From assembly GCF_018687715.1 (NCBI RefSeq), contig NC_056765.1, forward strand, positions 18,662,394 through 18,726,393: DNA of 64,000 nt. Reading direction: 5' to 3'. How positions within the stretch are numbered: the stretch's first letter is position 1; each line of letters opens with the position of its first letter. The position numbers were made by a program, and so were the translations under genes. The notes beneath the pieces are model-generated. The model was given only the letters and a program-made list of their open reading frames with translations. It did no database searches and was not told the DNA's origin. Of this stretch, positions 11,311-23,143 are shown one piece after another. This stretch comes from Carya illinoinensis (taxonomy: Eukaryota > Streptophyta > Magnoliopsida > Fagales > Juglandaceae).

Positions 11311-12654
11311 ATGGCTAACATTGCAGCTTCATTTGGTGAAGGTCAATCTAGCAGTCGGCCTCCACTCTTTTGTGGAGATAATTACTCATTCTGGAAAGTT
11401 AGAATGAGAATATTTCTTCAAGCTCAAGGTAGAGAAATCTGGAAATGTATTGTAAATGGACCTTATATTCCAACAAAAGTGATTGATGGAGTAAAGGTCA
11501 AAAAGGAAGAAGAAGAGTTTGATCGTGAAGATGATAGACTTTATACTTTAAATTTAACTACTATGAATTTATTATATAATGCTCTTAATGGAAATGAGTT
11601 TAATAGAATAATGAATTGCGCTACGGCAAAGGAAATTTGGGATAACTTGGAAGTAACTTATGAAGGAACTTCGCAAGTCAAGGAATCAAAAATTTATATT
11701 CTTACTCATGAATATGAAATGTTTAAGATGAATGATGATGAATCTATTTCTAGTATGCACACTCGTTTTACTAACATCATAAACAGCTTGACAGCTCTTG
11801 ACAAAGTTTATTCCAAGGTGGAGATAGTAAGAAAAATTCTCAACTCTTTACCAAAACGTTGGGAATCAAAAGTTACAGCGATTCTTGAAGCTAGAGACCT
11901 CAAGAAGCTCGAAGTCAATGAACTCATCGGGTCACTTATCACCCATGAGTACACATTGAAAAGAGGAGAAGAAGAAGGAAAGCCAAAGAAGAGCTTAGCA
12001 CTTAAAGTTGTTCCTCATGAAAGTGAAAGTGATGAAGATGAAGAAAATGACGATAAAGATGAAGAAGTTGCGATGATAACAAGAAGAATTCAGAGGTTCT
12101 TGAAGAAAAATAGAACTCCTCCGAGGAAATCCTTCAAAAAGTTTTCCAAGAAAGATTCAGGTAAAAATGACACTTTAATTTGTTATAAATGCAATAAACC
12201 AGGTCATATCAAGCCAGATTGTCCTCTACTAAAGAAAGATCGAAACAAGGGCAAGAAGGCAATGAAAGCTACATGGGATGATGATTCAAGTAGCTCAGAT
12301 AGTGAAGCAAGCAATGAAGAATCAGCAAATCTTTGTCTTATGGCTAAAGATGACATTGAGGTAACAAATCTTGATAATATTGAAAATCCTTCATATGAAG
12401 AATTGTAAAATGTTTTAGAAGAGATTTATGAGGAATTTGAAAAATTGGGTATCAAGTATACTGCTTTGAAAAAGAAAAATTTTTCTTTAACAAACGAAAT
12501 TGAAATTTTAAGAAAAGAAAGTATCATTTTGAAAGATGAAAATCTTGAATTGAATAAGAAGAAAACCGATTTAGAAAATATTGTTGAAAACTTTACGAAT
12601 GGAAAAAGAAATTTTGAAAAACTTCTTGGTAGTCAAAGATGTGTTTTTGACAAG
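11311..12654 (+). pseudogene. Copia gag, first part (interrupted by Reina element)
   Basis: The ATG at 11311 opens a 365-residue frame with a retrotransposon gag domain: FWKVRMR near the N-terminus, then AKEIWDNLEVTYEGTSQVKE. An acidic-basic stretch follows, then a CX2CX4HX4C knuckle (CYKCNKPGHIKPDC, 12181-12222). A TAA at 12406-12408 interrupts the frame, which then continues as a predicted coiled coil (KKKNFSLTNEIEIL) until the Reina insertion at 12660. The frame resumes in register at 18052 once the insertion and one GCAGG copy are removed. Gag forms the virus-like particle in which cDNA is made. Function is lost through the stop and the insertion. Confidence 0.85.
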
Positions 12655-12659
12655 GCAGG

Positions 12660-13098
12660 TGTAATGAGCCTCTTCACAGTAACTAAGAATGGATGTAATT
12701 CGAGGACATCACCCTCCAAGAAGTCTCCAAGAATTAGAGAGAGAAACAAGAGAGAGAAGAGAAGAGAAAGAGAGAGGAATGATTGATACTGAATTCCGAA
12801 GTTGGCCTCCTTTCCAACTCACGGTTGCCTTTTATAGATGAACTGTGTATGAAAATGCCACCGACTTATTACAGTTCAGCCATCTAACGACTTAAACGAT
12901 AACTATGAAACGATACCGTTTTTATTTACATTTACTTATACTAAACAACACAATCACAATCAGTTATATTCAAATAACCAACACTTAACAAAACGCTGCG
13001 TATTGAACATTTTCTCTGCAACACTAATTACTTCAGCTTACTCATGTTGGCCTCGATCCATGATCTCGTCCATTCTTGCATGATTCCAACCCGTAACA
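12660..13098 (-). repeat. Reina element 3' LTR
   Basis: In plus orientation it runs from TGTAATGAG to CCCGTAACA, matching 17606-18046. It contains a purine-rich GAGAGAGAAACAAGAGAG stretch. The left GCAGG duplication is at 12655-12659. Confidence 0.93.
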
Positions 13099-13115
13099 TA
13101 CTCTCCCCCATCAAA
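13099..13115 (-). other. Reina polypurine tract
   Basis: On the minus strand TTTGATGGGGGAGAGTA directly precedes the 3' LTR. This is the usual place for the plus-strand primer of a gypsy element. Confidence 0.8.
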
Positions 13116-15916
13116 GCACCTTGCCCACAAGGTGAGGAAACTTGTCACGCAAAGGCCAATAAGGTTCCCAAGTTGCATCATCAACACTAGCCCCCTTCCA
13201 CTGCACCAACACATCAACTACTGCTCTATTGTGAACCTGTCTGCTACGACGCTGCAAAATGGCTTCAGGTTCAGGCGTCAATTCACCTTGTAAATCTACT
13301 GGAGGTAAAGAAGACAATGGAGAATGATGCTGCCCCAATTTCTTCTTGAGACAAGAAATGTGGAAAACTGGATGAATAGAGCTGTTTGGTGGTAATTCCA
13401 ACCTATAAGCAACCTGTCCCACTCTTTGAACAACTTGAAAAGGTCCAAAGAAACGAGGAGATAGCTTGAAATTTATTTTGGCCACCACTGAGTGTTGCCT
13501 ATAAGGCTGCAACCTCAAATAAACCCAATCACCAACCGCTAACTCCCTCTCAGTTCTCTTCTTGTCTGCTTGAAACTTCATCCTTTCCTGGGCAGCAGCC
13601 AAGTTAAGTTTAAGAGTAGAAAGAATCTGGTCCCGTGTCTTCAAAATCTCATCAACTGCTTGATTAGCAGTTAAACCAGGTATATAAGACTGAAGCTGAG
13701 TTGGAGGTCTACCATATACTACCTCATATGGAGTCATCTTAGTTGAAGTGTGAGGAGTTGAATTATACCACCATTCTGCCAGAGTTAACCAGTCAAACCA
13801 CAACTTTGGTTTATCCCCAGTAAAGCTTCTCAAAAAGTGCTCAATACACTTGTTGACTGCCTCAGTTTGACCATCACTTTGAGGATGGTAAGCTGATGAA
13901 TATGAAAGTGTCACACCTTGCAGCTTAAAGAGTTCTTTCCAAAAAGAACTAGTAAAAGTTGCACCTCTATCTGAAATAATATTCTGAGGCATGCCATGCA
14001 ACTTAAAAACATTGTCAAAAAATAATGCTGCCACTTTGGATGCTGTAAATGGATGCTTTAAAGCCATAAAATGTGAATATTTTTGATAATCTGTCAACAA
14101 CAACCATAATGACAGAAAATCCCTTCGAGATTGGCAATCCTTCAATGAAATCCATGGACAAATCTGTCCATATATGTGCAGGCACAGGTAAGGGCTGTAA
14201 GAGACCAGCAGGGTAAACATGTTCTACCTTATTTCTTTGACATAAATCGCACTCTCTAATGTACTGCTTCACTTCACGTTTAAGACCAGGCTAGTAAAAA
14301 TCTTGCCGAGCTCTATGCAATGACTTGTGAAAACCAGAGTGTCCAGCAGATGGACTAGTATGGACAAAATTCAAGATTTTTAATTTCAACTCAGGATTAG
14401 CAGGAATGTAAATTCTGCCTTTTCTAAACAACAGACCATGTTTAATAGAAAATGCAGAAGTAGAGGAAGAACCTCCTTGCAGAATTGTCAACTGTTCTTG
14501 TGCCTTTGGATCTGAAGCATAAGCTTGCTTCAACTCCTCTAACCAAATTGGTGTAGGAAATGAAATAGCGTTCATCAAGGTGTTAGCATCCGAGACTTCC
14601 TTCCTTGACAAAGCATCTGCTGCTTTGTTTTCAACACCCTTTTTGTATTCAATAGTGAATTCATAGCCTAACAACTTAGAAATCCACCGCTGTTGAGCAG
14701 CTGTCCCCACTTTCTGTTCCAACAAGTACTTGAGGCTGTGATGATCAGTTCTCACAACAAAAGCAGCCCCTAACAGATAAGGTCTCCATTTCTTGACAGC
14801 AATAACAAGTGCCAGTAGTTCCTTCTCATAGGTGGACAACATTAAATTCTTACCCTTGAGAGCTTGACTCAAAAATGCTAATGGTCTATGATCTTGCATC
14901 AAGACAGCTCCTACACCCACTCCACTTGCATCACACTCTACCACAAATTGCTTATTAAAGTTAGGCAAACATAAAACTGGAGGGCTGGTTACTGCTGTTT
15001 TCAGTTCCTCAAAAGCCTTAGTTGCTGTCTCAGACCATTGAAATGCATCTTTTTTCAACAAAACAGTCAAAGGTGCAGCTATTTGACCATATCCTCGAAT
15101 AAACTTCCTATAATATCCTGTTAATCCTAAGAAACCCCTCAATGACTTCAGAGTTTTTGGAATTGGCCAAGATATCATTGCATCCAACTTTCTTAGATCA
15201 GCCCTTACACCATCTTTTGAAATTAAATGACCAAGATACTCAATTTCTGAACATGCAAAGTGACACTTTGATCTCTTTGCAAACAACTGATTCTTCTCAA
15301 GTGTGTTCAACACAGTGGTCAAATGAATTAAGTGGGATGACAAATCCTTAGTATAGACGAGGATGTCATCAAAAAAGACTATGACAAACTGTCTAAGAAA
15401 AGGTTTAAAAACCTCATTCATAAGTGCTTGAAACGTTGAAGGAGCATTCGTGAGGCCAAATGGCATGACAAGGAACTCATAATGTCCCTCATGAGTTCTG
15501 AATGCAGTTTTAGGCACATCTTCATCTCTCATTCGAATCTGGTGATATCCAGATCTCAGATCCAACTTTGAAAAAACTGTTGAGCCAAAAAGCTCATCCA
15601 ATAGCTCATCAACAACTGGTATTGGATATTTGTCTTTAATAGTAGCCTCATTAAGCACCCTATAATCGATACACATTCGCCAAGACCCATCAGATTTTCT
15701 CACTAACAACACAGGGGAGGAAAATGGGGATTGACTGGTTCTAATTACACCAGACTTAAGCAATTCAGCAACAATCTTTTCTATTTTTGTTTTCTGAAAA
15801 TAAGGATACCTTTATGGTCTGACACTCACAGGTACAGAATCCTTCTTAAGAAGTATTTGGTGATCACGAGCTCTATGAGGAGGTAAGGTGGTAGGTTCAT
15901 TAAAAACCCTTCCAAA
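13111..15916 (-). pseudogene. Reina pol: RT, RNase H, integrase, chromodomain (broken)
   Basis: Reading leftwards, RT occupies roughly 15763-15100, with FFDD at the active site (15365-15376). RNase H follows with the VECDASGVGVGAVL and TDHHSLKYLL motifs (about 14960-14720). Integrase begins with the zinc-binding HSGFHKSLHRAR and CDLCQ pattern, then a core with ISDRGATFTSSFW near 13975, and the chain ends in a chromodomain with LVQWKGASVDDATWE near 13200. Stops lie at 15812-15814 and 14291-14293, and a frame change falls between about 14070 and 14095 in the integrase core. The polymerase aspartates are present, but the chain cannot be made intact. The chromodomain would have steered integration toward marked chromatin. 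Confidence 0.88.
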
Positions 15917-17584
15917 CTACTGCAACAAGTGAAGAATTTCTGGAGGAGATTTATCCTGAGTCTTCATAGGTTCTAGAGACATGAGCTGTAACCATACTCC
16001 TTTAGAACCTACTTTAGAAATCATAGAAATTTCTTTGTCATCTACCAAGGTAGAAGTAGGTGCTGTAAGGCCTTTGAGAGAGACCTTCTTCCCATTATAA
16101 TCAAACTGCATTTGTAAGTCTGCAAAGTTCCAAAGTATAGGCCCAAGTGCAGCAAGCCAACTCACCCCCAACACCATATCACACCCTCCTAAAGTCAAAG
16201 TAAAGAATTCAGCAACAAATTTCGTGCCTTGTATTTGTAGGATCACTGCAGTAGTCCTGCCACCACTGCTCAAAATATCACCATTAGCAACCTTAACCTG
16301 CATAGATTGCCCTTGCTGTACCACCAATCCACACCTTCCAACTAGTGCAGTATCCACAAAATTGTGGGTGCTGCCAGAATCAATCAAGATGACTACCTTC
16401 CTTTTATTAATTTGCCCCACTACTCTCATAGTTTTTGTACTAGGTGTGCCCACCATAGCTTGTAACGAAATAGAAGCTATGTCTGCAGATTCAGGCTCTT
16501 CATGTATTTCCTCTATAATCAATTCTTTCTCCTTAAGAGGCTCACTAGTGGATCCCATATCCATTCCTTCCATCACATAAACTCTAGGTTTAGTGCATTT
16601 ATGGCCTGGCTGCCACTTCTCATCACAGAAGTAACACAAGCCTTTCTTCCTTCTATCTTGCATTTGTGTCTCATTAATTTTCTGGTAAGGCATCTTAACA
16701 GCAGGCATCTTAGGAGTCCCTAAGATAGATCCACCACCACTTGACTGGTGTGAATCAGTAAAACCATTCCTCCACAACTTCTTTGTACTCCAAACATATT
16801 CCTCTTGAATTTTTGCCAAACCAAAAGCCTCATTCAAAGTAGATGGATTCAACATTTTTATTGGAAGCCTAACCTCATCTTTCAGGCCACTCAAAAAACA
16901 GCTCAATTTATTTTTTTCAGAAACACCTTTAATGCGGTTGGAAAGCAATTCAAACTCAGACTTATATGAAGTGACAGAATGAACCTATTTAAGGCGTGTC
17001 AATGCTTCTATAGGATCATCATAAGCAGTTGAACCAAATCTCACCTGCAACGCCTGAGTAAATTCCTCCCATGAATGAAAAATTCCAGATTGACTAGCAT
17101 CCTGGAACCATACCAAAGCTGCATCATCCATATGAAAGGAAGCCAAAAAAATTCTCTGACCAGGAGGCACTTGATGGTACAAGAAATACTGATTAACTCT
17201 ATAAATCCATGCCGAAGGCTCTTTGCCACCAAATCTTGGAAAATCTAACTTTAATCCCCTGATATTAGGTCTTTCACCCATATTTCTACAATAAACCTCT
17301 CCCATACCTTCTTGAGCATCGTCATCACCTCCGAGATGATTCTGCACATTCCTCACATTTTGTGCATTAACCTCAGATTGATTATTATAGGAAATCTTTG
17401 AAATGTGTTGTAACAGCTCCGCAAACCTCCTATCCTGACTCTCCCTTTCCACCCTAGCTGTTTCTTGCTGTTGAACCAGAACAGAAATAGTATCTTCGAT
17501 CTGCTTCTGTTGACGCTCCTGTTGTACACGTAACTGATTCACAGAATCAAGAATCTGCGCATATGATCTCGTTCCTTCTGCCAT
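15917..17584 (-). pseudogene. Reina gag and protease (two stops)
   Basis: The start is the ATG whose first base is 17584, just after the PBS, giving MAEGTRSYAQ. A glutamine-rich coiled coil follows (QQERQQKQIEDT), then a gag domain with PRFGGKEPSAWIYR, a knuckle region CYFCDEKWQPGHKC near 16640-16600, and an aspartic protease with LIDSGSTHNF near 16375. In-frame TAG stops occur at 16985-16987 and 15917-15919; otherwise the frame is continuous into RT. An open frame extends upstream into the LTR, but this ATG is the better start because it follows the PBS. Confidence 0.85.
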
Positions 17585-17590
17585 TACTGA

Positions 17591-17602
17591 CTGCTGATAC
17601 CA
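17591..17602 (-). other. Reina primer-binding site (tRNA-Met-like, shortened match)
   Basis: On the minus strand TGGTATCAGCAG lies three bases after the 5' LTR. The first nine bases match the initiator tRNA-Met complement and the last three do not. Confidence 0.75.
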
Positions 17603-17605
17603 AAT

Positions 17606-18046
17606 TGTAATGAGCCTCCTCACAGTAACTAAGAATGGATGTAATTCGAGGACATCACCCTCCAAGAAGTCTCCAAGAATTAGAGAGAGAAACAAGAGAG
17701 AGAAGAGAAGAGAAAGAGAGAGAGGAATGATTGATACTGAATTCCGAAGTTGGCCTCCTTTCCAACTCACGGTTGCCTTTTATAGATGAACTGTGTATGA
17801 AAATGCCACCGACTTATTACAGTTCAACCATCTAACGACTTAAACGATAACTATGAAACGATATCGTTTTTATTTACATTTACTTATACTAAACAACACA
17901 ATCACAATCAGTTATATTCAAATAACCAACACTTAACAAAACGCTGCGTATTGAACATTTTCTCTGCAACACTAATTACTTCAGCTTACTCATGTTGGCC
18001 TCGATCCATGATCTCATCCATTCTTGCATGATTCCAACCCGTAACA
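17606..18046 (-). repeat. Reina element 5' LTR
   Basis: It matches 12660-13098 except for four transitions and one 2-bp AG indel in the purine tract. It ends at the right GCAGG duplication (18047-18051). Confidence 0.93.
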
Positions 18047-18051
18047 GCAGG

Positions 18052-21000
18052 TTTGGGATATATGCCAAAACAAAAATACAAATCTTATAAAAATTTCTTT
18101 GATAATCATTCTATATCAAAGACTAATATTCAAAATTCTTTTCATAAAAATAACTTTGTCAAAAAAGGATATTATTATAATCATTCAAGTTTTTCATATA
18201 TGTCACATGCTATTTGTAATTTTTGTAATAGAAATGGTCATAATTATCGTACTTGTCCTATTAGAAAAAATCATACAATGACTATTAGGGTCATATGGGT
18301 ACCTAAAAATCTTGTTTCTTTTAATACTAATAAATAAAGGACCCAAAGAACTTGGATACCAAGAAAAATCATTTTAATTGTTTTTATAGGTATGCATGAA
18401 GTCATCCACAAGCAAAAATAAGTGGTTTTTAGATAGTAGATGTTCAAGACACATGACGGGAGACAAGACTAAGTTTTTTGATCTTAGATCTAAAGAAGAA
18501 GGACACGTGACATTTGGAGACAACTCGAAAGGGAAGATCGTGGGAATAGGTAAAATTGGTAATGAATCTTCTCTCATAATTGAAGATGTTCAACTTGTTG
18601 AAAGTTTAAAACATAATCTTTTGAGTATAAGTCAATTATGTGATAAAGGATTTACAGTTACTTTCAAAATGGATAAATGCATTATTTTGAATGATCATAA
18701 TTGTAATATTTGTTTTATTGCTTTTAGAAACAATAATGTTTATACAATTGATTTTAAAGAAATTACCTCACAAGATACTATTTGCTTTTCAGCTCAAAAT
18801 GAAATTAGTTGGTTATGGCATAGAAGATTAGGTCATGCCAACATGGAACTTATTTCCAAACTTTCAAAAAATGATCTTGTGAGAGGTTTACCAAAAACAA
18901 ATTTTCTTAAAGACAAAATTTGTGATGCATGTCAATTTGGTAAACAAACAAAAACTTCTTTTAAAACTAAGAAACATATTTCCACTACTAGACCATTGCA
19001 ACTGATACACATGGATCTTTTTGGACCAAATAGAGTTGCAAGTCTAGGAGGAAAATATTATGCATTTGTTATTGTTGATGATTTCTCTAGATATACTTGG
19101 GTCATCTTTCTTGCTCATAAAGATGAGGCACATAATGCCTTTACCAAGTTATGCAAGAGAATTCAAAATGAAAAGGGCTATACTATTTCAAGTATCCGAA
19201 GTGATAGGGGAAAAGAGTTTGTTAATAAAAATATTGAAACATTTTGTGATGAAAACAGTTTTGTGCATAATTTTTCTACTCCTCGAACTCCTCAACAAAA
19301 TGGAGTAGTAGAGAGGAAAAATAGATCTCGTCAAGAGATGGCAAGAACAATACTCAATGAGAACAACTTGCCTAGTTATTTTTGGGCCGAAGCGGTAAGT
19401 ACTGCATGTTATGTTATAAATAGAGTTATGCTAAGGTCTAAGTTAGATAAAACCCCCTATGAGCTTTGGAATGAGAAAAAGCCCAACATTGGTTACTTTC
19501 ATGTATTTGGATGCAAATGTTTTATTTTGAATGACAGGGATAATTTAGGCAAATTTGATGCAAAATCTGATGAAGGTATCTTTTTCGGGTATTCTACTAA
19601 TAGTAAAGCTTATAGAGTATTCAATAAAAAGACTTTGACTATACAAGAATCTATGCATGTAATATTTGATGAATCTAATTCTTCACTCTCCAAGAAATCT
19701 ATTGATGAAGAAACAGGAGGTATAAATAACACAGAAAGTCTCAATCTCAACAGAGAGAAAACAATAGAGGAAGTTCAACATGGAGCCATCAGGAAAGATC
19801 ATCAAAATTTAATACAAGATGCAACCAAACAGTGGAAATTTGTGAAACATCATCCAGTGGAACAAATTTTGGGAGAACCTTCACAAGGTGTAAGTACTCG
19901 ATCATCTCTTAAAAATATTTGCAATCATACTGCTTTTCTATCTCAAATTGAACCCAAAAATATTGATGACGCACTTCTTGATGAATCTTGGATTCTAGCT
20001 ATGCAAGAAGAGTTGAATCAATTTGAAAGAAATGATGTTTGGACACTTGTTCCTAGACCCAAAAATCATACTATTATTGGAACAAAATGGGTTTTTAGAA
20101 AGAAGAAAGATGAGTCCGGAGTCATTATTAGAAATAAGGCTCGACTTGTAGCCCAAGGTTTTAATCAAGAAGAAGGAATCGATTATGATGAGACATATGC
20201 ACCTGTCGCAAGATTAGAAGCTATTCGAATGCTACTTGCATATGCTTGTTATAAAGATTTCAAACTTTTTCAAATAGATGTTAAAAGTGCTTTCTTAAAT
20301 GGTTTTATAAATGAAGAGGTATATGTTGAGCAACCTCCAGGTTTTGAAAATCATATTTCCCCAAATCATGTTTTCAAACTCACAAAAGTACTATATGGAC
20401 TTAAACAAGCTCCTAGAGCTTGGTACGAGAGACTCAGTGGTTTCTTGATTGAAAAAGGTTTTTCAAGAGGAAAAATCGACACAACTCTTTTCATTAAATA
20501 TGAAAATGATGATATTCTTTTGATTCAGATTTATGTTGATGATATAATATTCGGTGCTACTAATGAAAATATGTGTCAAGTTTTTGCTAAGACTATGCAG
20601 GAAGAATTTGAGATGAGCATGATGGGAGAACTTACATTCTTTCTCGGATTACAAATTAAGCAAGAAAAAAGTGGGACATTCATCAATCAATCAAAATATA
20701 TTAAGGAATTATTGAAGATGTTTGGGATGGAAAATTCTAAGGAAATTGGAACACGAATGAGCCCATCAACTAAACTTGATAAAGATGAATCCGGTAAGCC
20801 AGTTGACTCGAAGATATATCGAGGTATGATTGGTAGCTTATTATATTTAACAGCCAGTAGACCAGATATTATGTTTAGTGTGTGTTTTCGTGCATGCTTT
20901 CAATCATCTCCAAGAGAATCACATTTAATTGCAGTTAAGCGCATTTTTAGATATCTTAGTGGTACAATTAACCTAGGGTTATGGTACCCTAAGCACACAT

Positions 21001-21485
21001 CTTTCGATCTAATCAGTTACACAGATGAAGATTATGCTGGCTGTAAAATAGATCGAAAAAGTACTAGTGGGGCATGTCATTTCTTAGGTCATGCACTATT
21101 TTCCTAGTTTAGTAAAAAATAAAATTCTGTTGCACTATCTACTGCTGAGGCAGAATATATTGCTGCGGGTAGTTGTTGTGCTCAAGTTCTCTACATGAAG
21201 CAACAACTTGAATATTTTAAACTCATGTATAATTACATTCCAATCAAATGTGATAATACAAGTGCTATAAATCTTTCAAAGAACCCAATACAACATTCTA
21301 GAACTAAGCATATTGAAATAAGGTATCATTTTCTTCGAGATCATGTGCAAAAAGGCGATATAATATTAGAGTTCACAAACACACACGATCAGTTAGCAGA
21401 TATTTTTACAAAACCTTTACCAGAAGATAGATTATGTATGATCAGAAGAGAAATAGGTATGATGCATGTTATGAATATCTCTTAA
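18052..21485 (+). pseudogene. Copia gag end and pol: protease, integrase, RT, RNase H (broken)
   Basis: The gag frame resumes at 18052 with a second knuckle, CNFCNRNGHNYRTC (18215-18256), and stops at 18335-18337. A frame change lies between there and 18396, where a 903-residue frame begins. The protease motif reads LDSR instead of DSG (18432-18440). Integrase has its zinc-binding region ([13 protein letters not shown]), then [15 protein letters not shown] and VVERKNR with the DDE residues. RT has [11 protein letters not shown] and the catalytic YVDD (20532-20543). RNase H runs through [11 protein letters not shown] and ALSTAEAEYIAAG and ends KPLPEDRL. Two stops at about 21105-21133 split RNase H. 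The RT core looks intact but the protease and several frames are lost. Confidence 0.9.
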
Positions 21486-21533
21486 AAGATAGACCAGAGT
21501 CAATAAAAATAGAGATAGATTTTTTAAATACTT

Positions 21534-21971
21534 TTACATAAACTTGAGATTCTTAGCCTCATGTTTGAGACGCTCATTCTCTTCATACAATATCATGTCA
21601 TTCTTATCCATGGGAACCGGCAAGCGGAATGAAGAATCTAATAAAGATTTCAACTGTTTATTCTTCTGCCGAATGATTCCTTCCCTTGTGTGAGACTCTT
21701 GAACAATTCGTTGAAGTACAACAATTTATTTTTTGAGCTTTTCAACTTCGTGATTTTTGGCTTGTAGCCGCTGAGAAAAAGCCACAATAAAGGAAGAGTA
21801 GCGAGTCCCAAGACTCACCAAGTCATAAATAGCATCAGAATCTGACTTATTAGTCAGATTATTATTTTCTTGCTGCAACATGGCACCAATTGTAGCTGCA
21901 GAAAGAATAGGAGGTTGAGATGCAGAATGCCTCATGGATGGATCTAGAGAAATGTTAGAAGAATGAGCCAT
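21534..21971 (-). pseudogene. Antisense coiled-coil ORF A within copia (one internal stop)
   Basis: It lies opposite to pol, between pol and the 3' LTR. From the ATG at 21971 (MAHSSNISLD) it encodes 81 residues to a TAA at 21726-21728, then continues in frame for 63 more to a TAA at 21534-21536. The second half is heptad-like (RQKNKQLKSLL, EENERLKHEAKNL), suggesting a coiled coil. It is paralogous to ORF B (22215-22667): the 40 residues before the internal stop and about 27 after it align without gaps. I do not recognise the family. Extra antisense ORFs are known in some plant LTR retrotransposons, but a tandem pair is new to me. It could also be captured host sequence. Confidence 0.6.
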
Positions 21972-22214
21972 TGAGAAAAGAATAGAAGGCTTAAAACGAG
22001 AATGTTGAAGGGATGCAGATGAGTTATAGAGATGAGATGAAAACTTGATGCGGATTGGATGAACTTCAGGACTGATTTTATAGAGATAGCATAAAGAATA
22101 AGACAAACTATTGTTTCTTCAAATCTTATTTAGTCAAAAGAAATACAAGATATGCTGGACACACATTGTCAAAAGTTTTCTTACTAAGCCATCGAGATTA
22201 ACAGTAGATTGTCC

Positions 22215-22667
22215 CTATTTTTCTAGTAAACAATGAACCTCTGCTGTTATCTGTCGATGTTGACCTTGTATCTGAACCCTTTCTCGTTCCAGCTCCTCTA
22301 TTCGTGGTTGCAGATCATGAGCATACCAATCTACAAATTTTTTCAACTCTTGGTTTTCTTGCTTTAGCCTTTTATTCTCACTATCCTTATTAGCAAGCTT
22401 CTGTCGTAACTCAGATATTTACATGTTAAGATGATCAATCTTACTCACCCTCGCCATTAACCTTCGAGACAAGATCGTAACAGAGGCAGCATATTGACTA
22501 CTGAGCATTCTTGATTCTGCAATAATCTCAGAATCAGCCTTACTAGAAAAACGGTTCACTGCTCCTATCATGGTATTGACGGCCTCAGGAGAGAAGATTG
22601 ATAATTGATGCGTCAAGAGTTCCTGATTCAAGTTTGGAACATTAGTGGAAGAGAATTGCTCAGCCAT
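22215..22667 (-). pseudogene. Antisense coiled-coil ORF B within copia (one internal stop)
   Basis: From the ATG at 22667 (MAEQFSSTNV) it encodes 82 residues to a TAA at 22419-22421, then 67 more in frame to a TAG at 22215-22217. The second half is strongly heptad-like (ENKRLKQENQELKKF, RIEELERERVQIQ). It aligns with ORF A through KADSE / KSDSD, LSRRLMAR / FSQRLQAK and the position of the internal stop. It lies upstream of ORF A in their shared orientation, so a single antisense transcript could carry both. No signal peptide or membrane segment is evident. Function unknown. Confidence 0.6.
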
Positions 22668-23129
22668 TCTATCGTTGTGGTAAAACAGAACTCAGGTCAA
22701 GAAGCAATTATTTTTTTGGCATCCGATAGATGAAAATGATCATTTTTTTATAGCAATTCAGAGCCTTCAATCACGTTTGTCAACAACATCAGGTGATTGT
22801 TTAAATCTCTAGCCGCACTAAATTCATAGAGTTAGGCCTCGAGTCTTTGCAGCATTTGTCAGGTCACGGACGGCTCCTTTTTCAACTATCTACAGTAACT
22901 ATTAAACGCATCATTTTCTTTAGTCCATTTATTTGCTGCCGATCCTTTTTAATGATACCAAAAGGGGAAGAAGTTTTAAACTAGAACATTAACATTGTTT
23001 AAATTGCTAAACTTGTTATATATGCTTGGAATTGTATTTATACTTTTGCTTGAAAAACTAACGCATATTTTCAGGGGAAGCTTAAGTATTAATACAGGTT
23101 TCAAGTTCTATCAAGTATTTGTCATCATC
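22668..23129. other. Copia spacer between antisense ORFs and polypurine tract
   Basis: No gene seen. It contains an internal CCAAAAGGGGAAGAAG purine run (about 22959-22974) resembling the extra polypurine-like tracts described for Sireviruses. Upstream of antisense ORF B no promoter could be supported. Confidence 0.5.
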
Positions 23130-23143
23130 AAAAAGGGGGAGAT
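23130..23143 (+). other. Copia polypurine tract
   Basis: AAAAAGGGGGAGAT abuts the 3' LTR. It primes plus-strand DNA synthesis and is of the A/G-run form common in Sireviruses. Confidence 0.88.

Larger units (their letters stand above)
12660..18046 (-). mobile_element. Reina-type Ty3/gypsy chromovirus inside the copia gag
   Basis: A compact 5387-bp element on the minus strand with 439- and 441-bp LTRs, flanked by GCAGG duplications (12655-12659 and 18047-18051). On the minus strand the order is 5' LTR, PBS, gag with knuckle, protease, RT, RNase H, integrase with C-terminal chromodomain, PPT, 3' LTR. The small size, short LTRs and chromodomain fit the Reina clade. LTRs differ by four transitions and one 2-bp indel by eye (about 0.9%), so it is younger than the copia element it sits in. 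The pol frame has several stops and one frameshift. Confidence 0.9.

Noticed and set aside
18396..21107. Calling the 903-residue copia frame an intact gene with start at 18396
   Set aside because: It begins mid-polyprotein after a frame change, carries a DSR protease motif and is cut in RNase H by two stops, so it is annotated as a pseudogene.
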